From Rhodospirillales bacterium (GTDB taxonomy: Bacteria; Pseudomonadota; Alphaproteobacteria; UBA8366; JADFVY01): a DNA stretch of 63,411 nt. The notes under the pieces are model-generated. The model was not told the DNA's origin. It saw only the letters and a list, made by a program, of their open reading frames with translations, and did no database searches. Location of the stretch: NCBI GenBank assembly GCA_020356105.1, contig CP070634.1:3133802-3197212 (forward strand), given 5' to 3'. Each line of letters starts with the position of its first letter. Position 1 is the first letter of the stretch. The translations under genes and the position numbers were made by a program. Shown here in pieces: positions 48,958 to 58,082 of the stretch.

Positions 48958-49817
48958 ACCGGCTGCGGTTTTTCTCTGGAACCCGGTCAGTGCGCGAGAC
49001 GAAGCAGACGTCGAGGGTGCCCAGATCGCTTTTGGTAATGGCGTCGTGGCCGATCATCGCGCCGACCCGCAGCAGGACCTTGATCAATGGCGGCATCCCG
49101 CTCCACGCCTCTGCGCAATCAATCGCCGCGGCGGGAATGTTGTCCAACTCAACGAAGCGCTCCGGCAGCGCGCGAGGTCTCAGCGCCGCGGGCGCCAGCC
49201 GCGCATGGTGAAGATAGGCAAGTTGGCTAAGATGCGTCATCGGCCGGGTGTCCGGAAACCCGACCGTGCCGAACACGAGGCCGACATTGTAGGCGTAAAG
49301 GTTATGTCGCGATGCCCTGACAGAGTTTGCCGACGGTCCTTCGCGAACGAAATTCCGGGTGAATGCAGAAACGGCTGATCTCGACGACCTCCCCGGACCA
49401 GCTCAGCAGGGGTTCGATGTTGAAATCCGCGGCGACCGAAAATCCGGGCGCGGGAAGACATGTGGGAAGCGATCGCGCCACCCTTCCACGCAACAGGCGA
49501 ACGGCGGCAACGACGCCGGCGGCACCCGGCCCGTGTTTGGGATCTCGAACAACGAGGTGGTCCGCCACGCGGTCGAATACGTCAAAGTCACGAAGACGCC
49601 ATTTCGCTGCGATGGATGGCCGGCCGTTCAGCTCCTCGTAGAACACCCGGTATCGAAGCGCCTGGGCCGCATCGATTTCCTCGGGTGAAGTGGCAATTCG
49701 GACAACCGGGCCGTCTTCGCAAGCCCGCTGTCGCGTCGCGGACGAAAGCCTGGAGACTTCACCGCCTGTGATGTTGTGACCCAACATGCCGGCAAGCATG
49801 CGAATGTCGCATGACAA
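48911..49817 (-). pseudogene. olsB: Ornithine-ACP N-acyltransferase (OlsB-like) with a frameshift
   Basis: Two adjacent minus-strand frames together make one GNAT-fold acyl-ACP N-acyltransferase of about 300 residues. The first (49817-49302) carries ALRYRVFYEELNG, RDFDVFDRVADHLVV and EISRFCIHPEFRSRRT and stops after GKLCQGIAT. The second (from about 49306 to 48911) continues as HNLYAYNVGLVFGTVGFPD, then YLHHARLAPAALRPRALPERFVEL and LPPLIKVLLRVGAMIGHDA. One extra base near 49307 breaks the reading frame; removing it restores a full OlsB. This may be a true lesion, a sequencing error or programmed shifting. The intact protein would transfer a 3-hydroxyacyl chain to ornithine, making lyso-ornithine lipid. 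Confidence 0.75.
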
Positions 49818-49873
49818 GAAGAGCGCAGCTTGATGACAACCCGGTGAATGTTTGCCGGCAGCCCTCCGCGCGA

Positions 49874-50317
49874 TCAGCCGCCCTCGCCTTTGCGGCTCTT
49901 GTTGTCGGCGAGGCGCACGCCGTAAAGCTCGAGCCGGTGGTCGACCAGTTTGAAACCGAGCTGCCGCGCTACTTCTTCCTGCAGTTTTTCGATGTCCTCG
50001 TTCTGAAACTCGATCACCTCGCCCGACTCAATGTCGATCAGGTGGTCGTGATGGTCTTCCGCCACTTCTTCGTAGCGCGCGCGCCCGTCACCGAAATCGT
50101 GGCGCTCCAGAATGCTGGCTTCTTCGAACAAACGCACGGTTCGGTATACCGTGGCGATGCTGATCTTCGGATCGACCCTCGTCGCCCGGCGATATACGGC
50201 CTCGACGTCGGGATGGTCGTCCGACTCCGACAGCACCCGCGCAATCACGCGGCGCTGTTCGGTCATCTTGAGACCCTTTTTCTGGCAAAGCCGCTCGATG
50301 CGCGACAGCGCGCTCAA
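49874..50317 (-). CDS. fur: Ferric uptake regulator Fur
   Basis: A 147-residue metal-dependent repressor. The winged helix has GLKMTEQRRVIARVLSESDDHPDVEAVYRR and ISIATVYRTVRLFEEA; metal sites lie in RHDFGDGRARYEE and HHDHLIDIESGEVIEF. There is no CX2C zinc pair, typical of alphaproteobacterial Fur/Mur, which often responds to manganese. I place the start at a TTG at 50317, six bases after GGAG; the frame is open to 50341. Distinct from irr at 6.1 kb. Confidence 0.92.
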   Translation of the reverse strand: MSALSRIERLCQKKGLKMTEQRRVIARVLSESDDHPDVEAVYRRATRVDPKISIATVYRTVRLFEEASILERHDFGDGRARYEEVAEDHHDHLIDIESGEVIEFQNEDIEKLQEEVARQLGFKLVDHRLELYGVRLADNKSRKGEGG

Positions 50318-50386
50318 CTTTCGCTCCGCACGGCAGCGCAATTCATTGCCGACCCGCGATCCCCTGTTGCGCCGCCGGCAGCGGCA

Positions 50387-50821
50387 TCACTTCTTCCTGC
50401 CGCGTTTCCGCTGCTGCGTGCCCAACCCGATGGCTTTTGCCAGCTTGCTGCGCTGTTTGGCATAGTTCGGTGCCACCATGGGATAATCCGATGGCAATCC
50501 CCACCGTTCCCGGTACTCGTCCGGCGTCATGTCATAGGCCGTCTTGAGGTGGCGCTTGAGCATCTTGAGCTTCTTGCCGTCTTCGAGGCACACAATGTAA
50601 TCCGGCGTCACCGACTTCTTGATCGGAACCGCCGGCGTCGGCTTGTCCGCCACCGCCTCGACGCCGCCGCCCACGGACGAGAGAGTCTTGTAGACTTGCT
50701 CGATCAGCCCGGGCAGGTCGTTCACTGCGACTGTATTGTTGGAAACATGCGCCGCGACGATTTCCGACGTCAGCGACAGAAGATCTTCCGAGCTCGGCGC
50801 GTTTTCTGTTCGTTCAGCCAT
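50387..50821 (-). CDS. MucR/Ros family transcriptional regulator
   Basis: A 144-residue H-NS-like regulator. The N-terminal oligomerisation part (LLSLTSEIVAAHVSNNTV, LPGLIEQVYKTLSS) is followed by the Ros zinc-finger-like domain (PDYIVCLEDGKKLKMLKRHL, TPDEYRERWGLPSDYPMVAPNYA). Only C78 and H91 of the usual four zinc ligands remain: the second Cys is D81 and the last His position of the HLxTH motif is Ala. Related proteins fold without zinc. MucR proteins bind AT-rich DNA and control envelope and motility genes. ATG at 50821 or 50830. Confidence 0.9.
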   Translation of the reverse strand: MAERTENAPSSEDLLSLTSEIVAAHVSNNTVAVNDLPGLIEQVYKTLSSVGGGVEAVADKPTPAVPIKKSVTPDYIVCLEDGKKLKMLKRHLKTAYDMTPDEYRERWGLPSDYPMVAPNYAKQRSKLAKAIGLGTQQRKRGRKK

Positions 50822-50848
50822 CGCTTTCATAAACCCTTCGCAGCCCAA

Positions 50849-51011
50849 TATTCCAAATTTGCCTCATTCGTGACCGATTACATGGCAACCGCCCACCAAA
50901 CTTCCATTCAATATAAATTGATTTAATAACCGCAAAGACAACTGTCCAGAAGATTCTTTCGGGATTATTGAAAATTCGGAGTTGTCTGGCCCAGAACCTT
51001 AGCTTTCGGGG
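50849..51011 (-). promoter_or_regulatory. AT-rich upstream region of mucR
   Basis: A 163-base AT-rich gap that includes the palindrome TCAAT-ATAA-ATTGA at 50908-50921 and several TA steps. MucR is known to bind such DNA and to regulate its own gene, so an autoregulatory region is likely. No clear -35/-10 pair chosen. Confidence 0.35.
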
Positions 51012-51509
51012 TCAATCAACGCCCGAATTTACAGTCGCACGCTTCATGATTAACGCATCCGCATAGTTGCCGGGACTCCCTGCATAGTAATCCGGGCGCA
51101 TGCCGACCGGCGCGAAGCCAAGCGACTGATAGAGTGCGCACCCCGCCGCATTATCCGCTGCGACCTCGAGGAACATCGCCGACGCGCCGGCCTGGCCAGC
51201 CCGTTCGAGCGCGGCACGAACCAGGGCGCGGCCGATGCCCCGGCGTCGGGTCGACTCAACGACCACCAGGTTGAGCAATTCGGCTTCATCGGCGGCGACC
51301 CGTGCGATGAGGAATCCGGTCGGCACATCGCCCGAAGCAAGCGCGAGCAGCGCCCAGGAGCCCGGCAGCCCAAGAAACTGCATTACGGCCGCGCTCGACC
51401 ACGGTTCGGTCGAACCGTCTCGGGACAGTTCGGCGATGATCCCGGCCTCTGCGGGACCGGCCGATCGAATCTCGACGATCCGCGGCGGCGGCGCAGCCTT
51501 CATCATCAT
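51012..51509 (-). CDS. rimI: Ribosomal-protein-alanine N-acetyltransferase RimI-like
   Basis: A 165-residue GNAT enzyme. The acetyl-CoA loop is ESTRRRGIGRALVRAALERA, followed by MFLEVAADNAAGCALYQSLGFAPVGMRPDYY, characteristic of RimI, which acetylates the S18 N terminus. It overlaps the tsaB stop (ATG at 51509), a tsaB-rimI pairing common in bacteria. Confidence 0.9.
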   Translation of the reverse strand: MMMKAAPPPRIVEIRSAGPAEAGIIAELSRDGSTEPWSSAAVMQFLGLPGSWALLALASGDVPTGFLIARVAADEAELLNLVVVESTRRRGIGRALVRAALERAGQAGASAMFLEVAADNAAGCALYQSLGFAPVGMRPDYYAGSPGNYADALIMKRATVNSGVD

Positions 51510-52198
51510 TGTGCTGTGCTTTGCTGCTGCCCCTGGGGCACGGCATCGGGGGGACGCAGATACACCGCCGCCGGCGGTGGCTCCCCGGATTGCGGTGGCG
51601 TGGTCGCCAAGCGCCGGGCCGCGATACGAGCGACCACGGCAGCATTCGGCAGATCTCCCCCTGTCAGACGTTGCGGCTGCGGATCGCGCGCCGCAAGGGC
51701 TTTCGCAACGCGGTCGGCGGCATCTCCCGCCAGCGACAGTTGGACGCCATCGGGTATCAGAAGAGCGACGGAACCCGGCATGACCGCGGCCGGCGCTACA
51801 AGCGACGAACCGTCACGATCGAATAGCTGGACGTAAATGTCGTCGCGTTTCGAATCGAGCGCGACCAGCAGGAGCCCGTTGCCGATTCTGTTGGCAGCAG
51901 CGACGGCCTCGAGAGTGGTTACGCCGATCACCGGCAGATCCGCCGCCAGCGCGAAACCCCGGGCGGCCGCAAGACCGATCCGTATGCCCGTGAATGCGCC
52001 CGGGCCAACCGTCACAGCGATGGCCTCTAAGTCGCCGAACTCGAGCTTGGCCTCGTCCATGATCGAGCGCACCATCGGCATCAAGCTCTCGGCATGGCCG
52101 CGGCGCATTTCCTGATAGCGGCATGCGCCGACCGCCCCGCCGCGCCAGAGCGCGGCGGAACAGGCGTTGGTCGCGCAGTCGAGCGCAAGCAGGGTCAT
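51506..52198 (-). CDS. tsaB: tRNA threonylcarbamoyladenosine synthesis protein TsaB
   Basis: A 230-residue ASKHA-fold partner of TsaD in making t6A at A37 of ANN-decoding tRNAs. It begins MTLLALDCATNACSAALWRGG and holds MRRGHAESLMPMV and VTVGPGAFTGIRIGLAAARGFA, the family signature. Start ATG at 52198; the frame is open further upstream without support. The gene is divergent from the polysaccharide deacetylase gene. Confidence 0.93.
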   Translation of the reverse strand: MTLLALDCATNACSAALWRGGAVGACRYQEMRRGHAESLMPMVRSIMDEAKLEFGDLEAIAVTVGPGAFTGIRIGLAAARGFALAADLPVIGVTTLEAVAAANRIGNGLLLVALDSKRDDIYVQLFDRDGSSLVAPAAVMPGSVALLIPDGVQLSLAGDAADRVAKALAARDPQPQRLTGGDLPNAAVVARIAARRLATTPPQSGEPPPAAVYLRPPDAVPQGQQQSTAQ

Positions 52199-52320
52199 GT
52201 CGAATACCGCGGGGTTGCCCGGAGCCTGTCCGTAACATAGTCTCATACAGACATCCTGCAAATTGGGCGAGACTGCGGGGAGGGCGGTGCGCTCCGGGAC
52301 CACTTCCCAGGGGGCGAAAC

Positions 52321-53358
52321 GTGCAACCTCACGACTTCTTCCGGCAGGCATTGGCGCTCGGCACATTGGCCTTGGCCACGGCGATCTCGGCGGGTCCGTC
52401 GCTTTCCGCGGATTCGGCGGCAATCCTGATGTACCATCGGTTCGGCGAAGACGGATTTCCGTCGACGAATGTGCGGATCGAGCAGTTCGAGGACCATATC
52501 CGGACATTGACGAGCGGCCGGTATACCGTCCTGCCCGTTGCCGAAATCGTCGCTGCGCTCCGCGAGGGTCGCGACCTGCCCGATCGAACGGTCGGCATCA
52601 CCATCGATGACGCCTACCGATCCGTCTATACCGAGGCTTTCCCGCGCCTCAAGGCGGCCGGGCTCCCGTTCACCCTGTTCATCGCGACCGATTCCGTGGA
52701 TCGTGGACTGGCCGGCTTCCTCACCTGGGACCAGATCCGCGAGATGCGCGATGCGGGCAACGATGTCGGCGCACACAGTGCAAGCCATCTGCATATGACC
52801 GAGGCGAGCGCCGAAACCAACCGGGCGGAAATGACGCGTTCGCTGCAGCGGCTCAAGGAAGAGCTTGGCACCACCCCGACGCTGTTCGCCTATCCGTACG
52901 GCGAGGCCAGCATCGCGGTATGGAACGTGGTCCGGGAATTCGGGTTCACGACGGCGTTCGGCCAGCATTCCGGCACCGCCCATGCAACCAGCCAGGACTT
53001 CTACCTGCCCCGCTTCGCGCTGAACGAAACCTACAGCGACAGCGAGAATTTCACCCTGCGCATCAACACCCGTGCGCTTCCCGTCGCCGACGTCACGCCG
53101 GCGGACCCGGAGCTGCGCCATAGAAACCCGCCGCATGTCGGCTTCACCGTCGGGCCCTCAATTCCCTCGCTGCTGGGACTTGCCTGCTACCACTCGCAGT
53201 TCGGTGCCGTGGATATCGAGCAGCTCGGCACGCACCGCGTTGAAATCCGGTTTCCGGCGCCGCTGGAGGCCGGGCGAACACGCCTCAACTGTACCAAGCC
53301 CGCCGAAGAGGGACGTTGGTACTGGTACGGCACGCAATTTTACGTCCCTGCGGAATGA
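52321..53358 (+). CDS. Secreted polysaccharide deacetylase (NodB family)
   Basis: A 345-residue protein with a signal peptide (FFRQALALGTLALATAISAG). NodB motifs: TIDDAYRS (catalytic and metal Asp), HSASHLHM (H-X3-H metal ligands) and FAYPYGEA. The C-terminal 90 residues form an extra beta-rich part. It removes N-acetyl groups from a cell-wall or exopolysaccharide substrate; substrate not readable. Start GTG at 52321 after GGGGGCG; the frame is open to 52123 but that part overlaps tsaB and is not coding. Confidence 0.88.
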   Translation: MQPHDFFRQALALGTLALATAISAGPSLSADSAAILMYHRFGEDGFPSTNVRIEQFEDHIRTLTSGRYTVLPVAEIVAALREGRDLPDRTVGITIDDAYRSVYTEAFPRLKAAGLPFTLFIATDSVDRGLAGFLTWDQIREMRDAGNDVGAHSASHLHMTEASAETNRAEMTRSLQRLKEELGTTPTLFAYPYGEASIAVWNVVREFGFTTAFGQHSGTAHATSQDFYLPRFALNETYSDSENFTLRINTRALPVADVTPADPELRHRNPPHVGFTVGPSIPSLLGLACYHSQFGAVDIEQLGTHRVEIRFPAPLEAGRTRLNCTKPAEEGRWYWYGTQFYVPAE

Positions 53359-53369
53359 GCCGGACCCGG

Positions 53370-53434
53370 CGGCGGTCGCGCGACGGACACGCCGTTGGTT
53401 CGGGGCCGGAACAGGCGAGCCGGCGCGACCGCCG
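53370..53434. terminator. Inverted repeat between convergent genes
   Basis: A 12-base GC-rich arm at 53370-53381 is complementary to 53423-53434, 41 bases apart, in the gap between the deacetylase and the convergent glucosaminidase gene. Likely shared transcript end; no T-run. Confidence 0.35.
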
Positions 53435-53500
53435 GTCATGCCGTGCGTCGGTCTTTCGCGAAATTGTGGCCGGCGCAGCCGGATGCGGGCGACGCTGTTG

Positions 53501-54538
53501 TCATGCCGGCGGATCGGCAGACAATTTGCCGCCCACGCTCAGGGCCGGCGCGATCAGCGTATCACCGAGGCTCGCCCGGTCGAGCGTCTGCAGCCGGTTC
53601 CTGCGTATTATCTCGCGCAGCAGCTCGACATAGTCCTCGCCCTTTTCGGAATACCGGCCGAGTTTGCCGGCCAGCATCAGGCTGGTCGTGGGCCCCGACC
53701 GGTCGCGCAGTTCGGCCCGCAACCCGCGGAACGCGCGATACGAGCGATGGGTATTCAGATTTAAGAGGTAGGCGTTGACCGAGTCGATCAGGCGATCGAA
53801 GGACCGCACCTTGTAGGTTTGACCCTCGGGACGCGCGAGGGGCACCAACCCCTTGCCGCCGGCCGTCGTCCACTGGCCGAAGATCGCATTTCCCTCGACG
53901 GCGAAGCGGGATGTCCCCCAGCCGCTCTCTGCCGCGGCCTGGGCAAGCACCAGTGACGGAGGCACGGTATCCACGCGCAACCACAGATCTTCGAGCTCGG
54001 CCGCGGAGGATCGGTAGCGCTTTGCCAGCTTGTCGAGCCAGTCGATCATATCGCGGGGCAGCTCGCGACCGGCCGCCTTCTGGCCGATGGCGGCGCGCAG
54101 GCGTCGGCGCTCCATCGCAACACGGGCGTTTGCCTCGAGGATCAGCGGAAGCAGCAGGGAAATGAACACGGTCTTGCGCCGCTCGACATCCGTGACCAGC
54201 GGCAGGTCGCGCGGCAGCATGGCAAGCCGGAGGCGCGGCACCGGAACATGCCGGCTACGGATCGCCTCGAGGTCATAAGATGCCTCGGCGAATGCGGTCT
54301 GCCACGCCGCGACGGTTGGATGCGGGACAAGCGTGACAGCTCCGTCGACAGCGAACGCACCGCGCTCGGGCTGGATGGCAGGCGCGTATTGAATCGCAGG
54401 GGCGCGACCGACATGGTCGAACGTGGTTTCGACCGCGATCAGCAGGAAAATGCCGAGGAGGCCGGACACCAGACCTGGCCACAGCGACTGTGCGGCCGGT
54501 TGCGGGTTTGCGGCGCGATCGTCTCTCGCGGCCGCCAT
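53501..54538 (-). CDS. Membrane-anchored glucosaminidase, Bax-like
   Basis: A 345-residue protein with one N-terminal membrane segment (GLVSGLLGIFLLIAVETTF). The C-terminal glucosaminidase fold shows the catalytic Glu in VLAQAAAESGWGTSRFAVEGNAIFGQW, then VRSFDRLIDSVNAYLLNLNTHRSYRAFRGLR. This matches the E. coli Bax group of putative peptidoglycan hydrolases. It should act in the periplasm on the glycan strand. Confidence 0.87.
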   Translation of the reverse strand: MAAARDDRAANPQPAAQSLWPGLVSGLLGIFLLIAVETTFDHVGRAPAIQYAPAIQPERGAFAVDGAVTLVPHPTVAAWQTAFAEASYDLEAIRSRHVPVPRLRLAMLPRDLPLVTDVERRKTVFISLLLPLILEANARVAMERRRLRAAIGQKAAGRELPRDMIDWLDKLAKRYRSSAAELEDLWLRVDTVPPSLVLAQAAAESGWGTSRFAVEGNAIFGQWTTAGGKGLVPLARPEGQTYKVRSFDRLIDSVNAYLLNLNTHRSYRAFRGLRAELRDRSGPTTSLMLAGKLGRYSEKGEDYVELLREIIRRNRLQTLDRASLGDTLIAPALSVGGKLSADPPA

Positions 54539-54568
54539 ATCGACAGCTCCGCGCAGGCGCAGGATAAC

Positions 54569-55138
54569 CTAGACGGCCCGGACCTCGGTGACCTCGGGGA
54601 TATAGTGGCGCAGCATGTTCTCGATACCCATCTTGAGAGTCGCCGTGGAGCTCGGGCAGCCGGCGCAGGCGCCGCGCATGTGCAAATAGACGACCCCGTT
54701 CTGGAACGCCTGGAACACTATGTCCCCGCCGTCCTGGGCCACCGCCGGGCGCACCCGTGTCTCGAGCAGCTCTTTTATCTGCGAGACGATCTCCTCCGTG
54801 TCATCGTCGATCTCTTCTCCCGCCACGTCATCCGCCTTGAGGTCGACCCCCTCGGTCAGAACCGGCTGGCCGGCGGTGAAATGTTCCATGATGACCCCGA
54901 GGATTGCCGGCTTGAGCAGATACCACTCGGCCGCGTCCCCCTTGGTGACGGTGATGAAGTCGGGGCCCAGGAAGACGCCCGTCACCTGGTCGATCCCGAA
55001 GAGGCGCTCGGCCAGGGGCGATTTCCCGGCGGCGTCATCCGGGCTCCGAAAATCTGCGCTGCCGTCGGCGACCACGGGTTCGCCCGGAATGAATTTCAGC
55101 GTGGCCGGGTTCGGCGTCTGCTCGGTCTGGATGAACAT
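54569..55138 (-). CDS. NifU-like Fe-S scaffold protein (NfuA type)
   Basis: A 189-residue protein: N-terminal Nfu_N domain (MFIQTEQTPNPATLKFIPG, LAERLFGIDQVTGVFLGPDFITVTK) and C-terminal NifU domain with CAGC at C158 and C161, which carries a [4Fe-4S] cluster between two subunits. It delivers Fe-S clusters to target enzymes such as MiaB and lipoyl synthase types. Typical alphaproteobacterial/mitochondrial NFU1 architecture. Confidence 0.94.
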   Translation of the reverse strand: MFIQTEQTPNPATLKFIPGEPVVADGSADFRSPDDAAGKSPLAERLFGIDQVTGVFLGPDFITVTKGDAAEWYLLKPAILGVIMEHFTAGQPVLTEGVDLKADDVAGEEIDDDTEEIVSQIKELLETRVRPAVAQDGGDIVFQAFQNGVVYLHMRGACAGCPSSTATLKMGIENMLRHYIPEVTEVRAV

Positions 55139-55240
55139 ACGGATATCTCCTGCGGGTTCCGCGTGTTTGTCGGAGGTGAAGATTGTCTCCCGTCACCGGA
55201 AAATCAACCCTTACCTCGGTACGGTATTTCACGGTCGTTA

Positions 55241-55741
55241 TCAGGTTACCGCAACGATCTCCTCGTCGGTCAGCGATCCCGGAACAATCGTGATCGGAAC
55301 CCGCAACAGGCCGGAACCCTTGCCCACAAGGTGGCTGATCAGGGGGCCGGGAGACCCCGATTCCGTGCTTGCGGCCAGCACGAGAACGGAGATCGACGGC
55401 TCCTCCTCGAGCAGTTTGACCAGTTCTTCGCGCACATCGCCCTCGCGCATGTGCACGACCGGAAAGCTGCCGGACCATTCCTTGACCTCGGCGGACAGCT
55501 TTTGCATCAGGGCCTCGGCCTCCTCGCGCGCTTCCTCGCGCATCAGATCGCCCACCGCCATCCAGTGCTGGAATTCGGTCGGTTCCTGCACATACAGCAG
55601 CGCAACGCGTCCACCGGTGCGCATGGCCCGGCGCGCCGCGAAATGGAGCGCGACAAGCATTTCCTCGCTTTGGTCGACGACAACCAGGAAGACGCGGGCA
55701 TCGCCCCGCTGTTCCACCGCGCGATTCTCCTCACCGCTCAT
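55241..55741 (-). CDS. Universal stress protein family
   Basis: A 166-residue UspA-fold protein. The nucleotide site G-X2-G-X9-type appears as SHLVGKGSGLLRVPITIVPG; the N-terminal strand is VFLVVVDQSEEMLVALHFAARRA. An EEAREEAEALMQKL helix is charged. Binds ATP or similar; role under stress is inferred. It is upstream of nfuA by 102 bases. Confidence 0.88.
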   Translation of the reverse strand: MSGEENRAVEQRGDARVFLVVVDQSEEMLVALHFAARRAMRTGGRVALLYVQEPTEFQHWMAVGDLMREEAREEAEALMQKLSAEVKEWSGSFPVVHMREGDVREELVKLLEEEPSISVLVLAASTESGSPGPLISHLVGKGSGLLRVPITIVPGSLTDEEIVAVT

Positions 55742-55827
55742 TCATCATACCCCCGGACCGAGTCGCACTCATGCCGAGCCAATATTGCCATCGCGCCGGC
55801 CCACCGGGCAAACGATCCGTTTCGATT

Positions 55828-56613
55828 TCAGTCCTGAAGGATGGGCAGCACGCGGGCGTGCAGGTCGGCGTCGGCCGCCGCCAGGACTTTGCCGCCGGAT
55901 TGCAGGCCGAGCGCCGCGCCGCGCCAGTCGGTGATGATCCCACCGGCACCCTGCACCACGGGAACCAAGGCGCAGTAATCGTAGGCGCGCATGTCATCCT
56001 CGACGACGATGTCGATAAAGCCGGATGCCAGCATGCCGTATTGATAACACTCGCCACCGTAATGCACGAACTTCACCGCTTCGCGCAGCCGACCAAAGGC
56101 GGTCGAGGCTGCAGGGTCGCCGTCGAACATGTGAGGCGATGTCGACCACAAGACGCAATCGGCCAGCTCGCCCCGCGGCGCAGTCCGCACCTCGGCGCCG
56201 TTCATCGTGGTCGCGTGGCCCGCCGCGCCGACCCAGCGCTCGCGCGAAATCGGCTGGTCGATGACCCCGAGGACTGGATGCCCGTCGTGCAGCAGCGCGA
56301 TCAGCACGCCGAACACCGGCACGCCGCTGATGAACGCCTTGGTGCCGTCGATCGGATCGAGCACCCAGACGAACTCCGCGTCCGGCCGGTCGGGGCCGTG
56401 CTCTTCGCCGATCAGGCCGTGATCCGGAAACTGTCGCGTGATCATGTCGCGCATCCGCGCCTCGGCTTCGCGATCGGCCATTGTGACCGGACTCTCGTCC
56501 GCCTTGTCGACGATCGCCAGGGGGCGGCGGAAATACTGTCTGACCAGGTCACCGGCGGCATCCGCCAGCCGACCGGCCAGCACGATGAACTCTTCGGGGC
56601 AGGAGTCAATCAT
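55828..56613 (-). CDS. hisN: Inositol monophosphatase family, histidinol-phosphatase (HisN) type
   Basis: A 261-residue Mg-dependent, lithium-sensitive-type phosphatase. Metal sites: GLIGEEHG, WVLDPIDGTKAFISG and the late EDDMRAYDYCALVPVVQGAGG. FISGVPVFGVLIAL and the YQYG segment are typical of the HisN subgroup in alphaproteobacteria, which dephosphorylates L-histidinol phosphate. Substrate assignment is by subgroup resemblance; an inositol or adenosine-phosphate substrate is possible. Confidence 0.85.
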   Translation of the reverse strand: MIDSCPEEFIVLAGRLADAAGDLVRQYFRRPLAIVDKADESPVTMADREAEARMRDMITRQFPDHGLIGEEHGPDRPDAEFVWVLDPIDGTKAFISGVPVFGVLIALLHDGHPVLGVIDQPISRERWVGAAGHATTMNGAEVRTAPRGELADCVLWSTSPHMFDGDPAASTAFGRLREAVKFVHYGGECYQYGMLASGFIDIVVEDDMRAYDYCALVPVVQGAGGIITDWRGAALGLQSGGKVLAAADADLHARVLPILQD

Positions 56614-56641
56614 CGCATTCGGCGCGGTACAGGCCTCGAAC

Positions 56642-57214
56642 TCAGGGCAACGGATTCGGCGTGTCGCTCAGGCTCCGCAGATAAACGATCAGATCGGCCC
56701 GGTCGGCATCGCTCTTGATGCCGGCAAAGGCCATCCGCGTGCCGGCAGCGAACGCCTTGGGCTCACGCAGGAACGAATCCAGCTCCTCGTAACCCCAGTT
56801 TCCGCCGTGCCCGCTCAGCGCGCCGGAAAACTTGTAATTGTCGACGCCGCCGATCTGGCGACCCACGACATCCCAGAGATTGGGGCCGATCTTGTGCCCG
56901 CTCCCCTTGTCGAAGCTGTGGCACGCCGAACATTTCCGCGCCACCTTCTGACCGGCCGTCGCATCGGCGGCCGCCAGCCGCGCGCCGAGATCACCGTCGC
57001 CGGCCTCCGTCGGCGCCGGCGCCTCCGCGCTCGGCGGCGCGGATGCGGTGGGCTGTTCTTCGATTTCCGCGGCTTCCATCAGCGGATAGGCCGGCGTGTC
57101 GATGGTCGCCGGGCGATACAGAAGCCAGGATGCCATCGCCGCGGCAACCGCGATCCAGGCGGCGACCAGCACCGCGCCCAACAGCTTGGTCAGAAACAGA
57201 GGATCCTTCGACAT
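56642..57214 (-). CDS. Membrane-anchored cytochrome c (CycM/c552 type)
   Basis: A 190-residue protein: an uncleaved N-terminal anchor ([23 protein letters not shown]), a Pro/Ala/Glu-rich linker of about 45 residues, and a class I cytochrome c domain with CSACH at 95-99 and distal ligand Met near 161 (GTRMAFAG). It probably carries electrons from the bc1 complex to a terminal oxidase in the periplasm. Start ATG at 57214. Divergent from kdsB, an order common in alphaproteobacteria. Confidence 0.93.
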   Translation of the reverse strand: MSKDPLFLTKLLGAVLVAAWIAVAAAMASWLLYRPATIDTPAYPLMEAAEIEEQPTASAPPSAEAPAPTEAGDGDLGARLAAADATAGQKVARKCSACHSFDKGSGHKIGPNLWDVVGRQIGGVDNYKFSGALSGHGGNWGYEELDSFLREPKAFAAGTRMAFAGIKSDADRADLIVYLRSLSDTPNPLP

Positions 57215-57321
57215 GCGCGCTATTCCCGTTTCACCTTCTCCGGACGGCGCTGGCGGTATATTCTCTGGGACGCCGGAAATCAACCGCCGTCCACGCCAAC
57301 ATACCGAACCGACGCAGACGC

Positions 57322-58068
57322 ATGACCCGCCCGCACAACCCCGTGATCGTGATCCCGGCGCGACTCGCCGCCACCCGGTTGCCGGACAAGCCGCTGGCGG
57401 ACATCCATGGCGAGCCGATGATCGTTCATGTTTGGCGACGCGCTGTCGAGGCGGCGATCGGCCCGGTGCTGGTGGCCGCCGCCGAGGATGTCATCGCGGA
57501 TGCGGTGCGGGCCGCCGGCGGCGAGGTCGTGCTGACGGACCCGGCGCTGCCGTCGGGCTCGGACAGGGTCTACCGCGCGGTGGAGACGATCGATCCCGGC
57601 GGTGCGCACGACGCCGTCGTCAACCTGCAGGGCGATCTTCCGACGATCGACCCGGAATCGGTGCGGGCCTGCCTAGCCCCGCTCGACGATGCCGATGTCG
57701 ATATCGGCACGCTGGTGACCGAGATCACGCGGCCCGAGGAGCGCGAAGACCCGAACGTCGTCAAGGCCGTCGCGGGGCTCGCCCCGGGGACGCGGGTGGG
57801 CCGTGCCCTCTACTTCACCCGGGCGACGGCGCCCTGGGGCGAAGGGCCGCTGTATCACCATATTGGCCTCTATGCGTTCCGGCGCGCGGCACTGGCCCGC
57901 TTCGTCGGCCTGCCCCGCGGGATCCTCGAGCAGCGCGAAAGGCTGGAGCAATTGCGGGCGCTCGAGGCCGGCATGCGGATCGACGTCGCGCGCGTTGACA
58001 CGGTTCCGCTCGGTGTCGATACTCCGGCCGATCTCGACCGTGCCCGCGCCGTGCTGGCGCCTCGCTGA
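57322..58068 (+). CDS. kdsB: 3-deoxy-manno-octulosonate cytidylyltransferase
   Basis: A 248-residue enzyme activating Kdo as CMP-Kdo for lipopolysaccharide. Motifs: [48 protein letters not shown] and [17 protein letters not shown]. Starts at ATG 57322. The next gene, pheA, begins 15 bases downstream. Confidence 0.94.
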   Translation: MTRPHNPVIVIPARLAATRLPDKPLADIHGEPMIVHVWRRAVEAAIGPVLVAAAEDVIADAVRAAGGEVVLTDPALPSGSDRVYRAVETIDPGGAHDAVVNLQGDLPTIDPESVRACLAPLDDADVDIGTLVTEITRPEEREDPNVVKAVAGLAPGTRVGRALYFTRATAPWGEGPLYHHIGLYAFRRAALARFVGLPRGILEQRERLEQLRALEAGMRIDVARVDTVPLGVDTPADLDRARAVLAPR

Positions 58069-58082
58069 CGAAAGCTTCCGGC

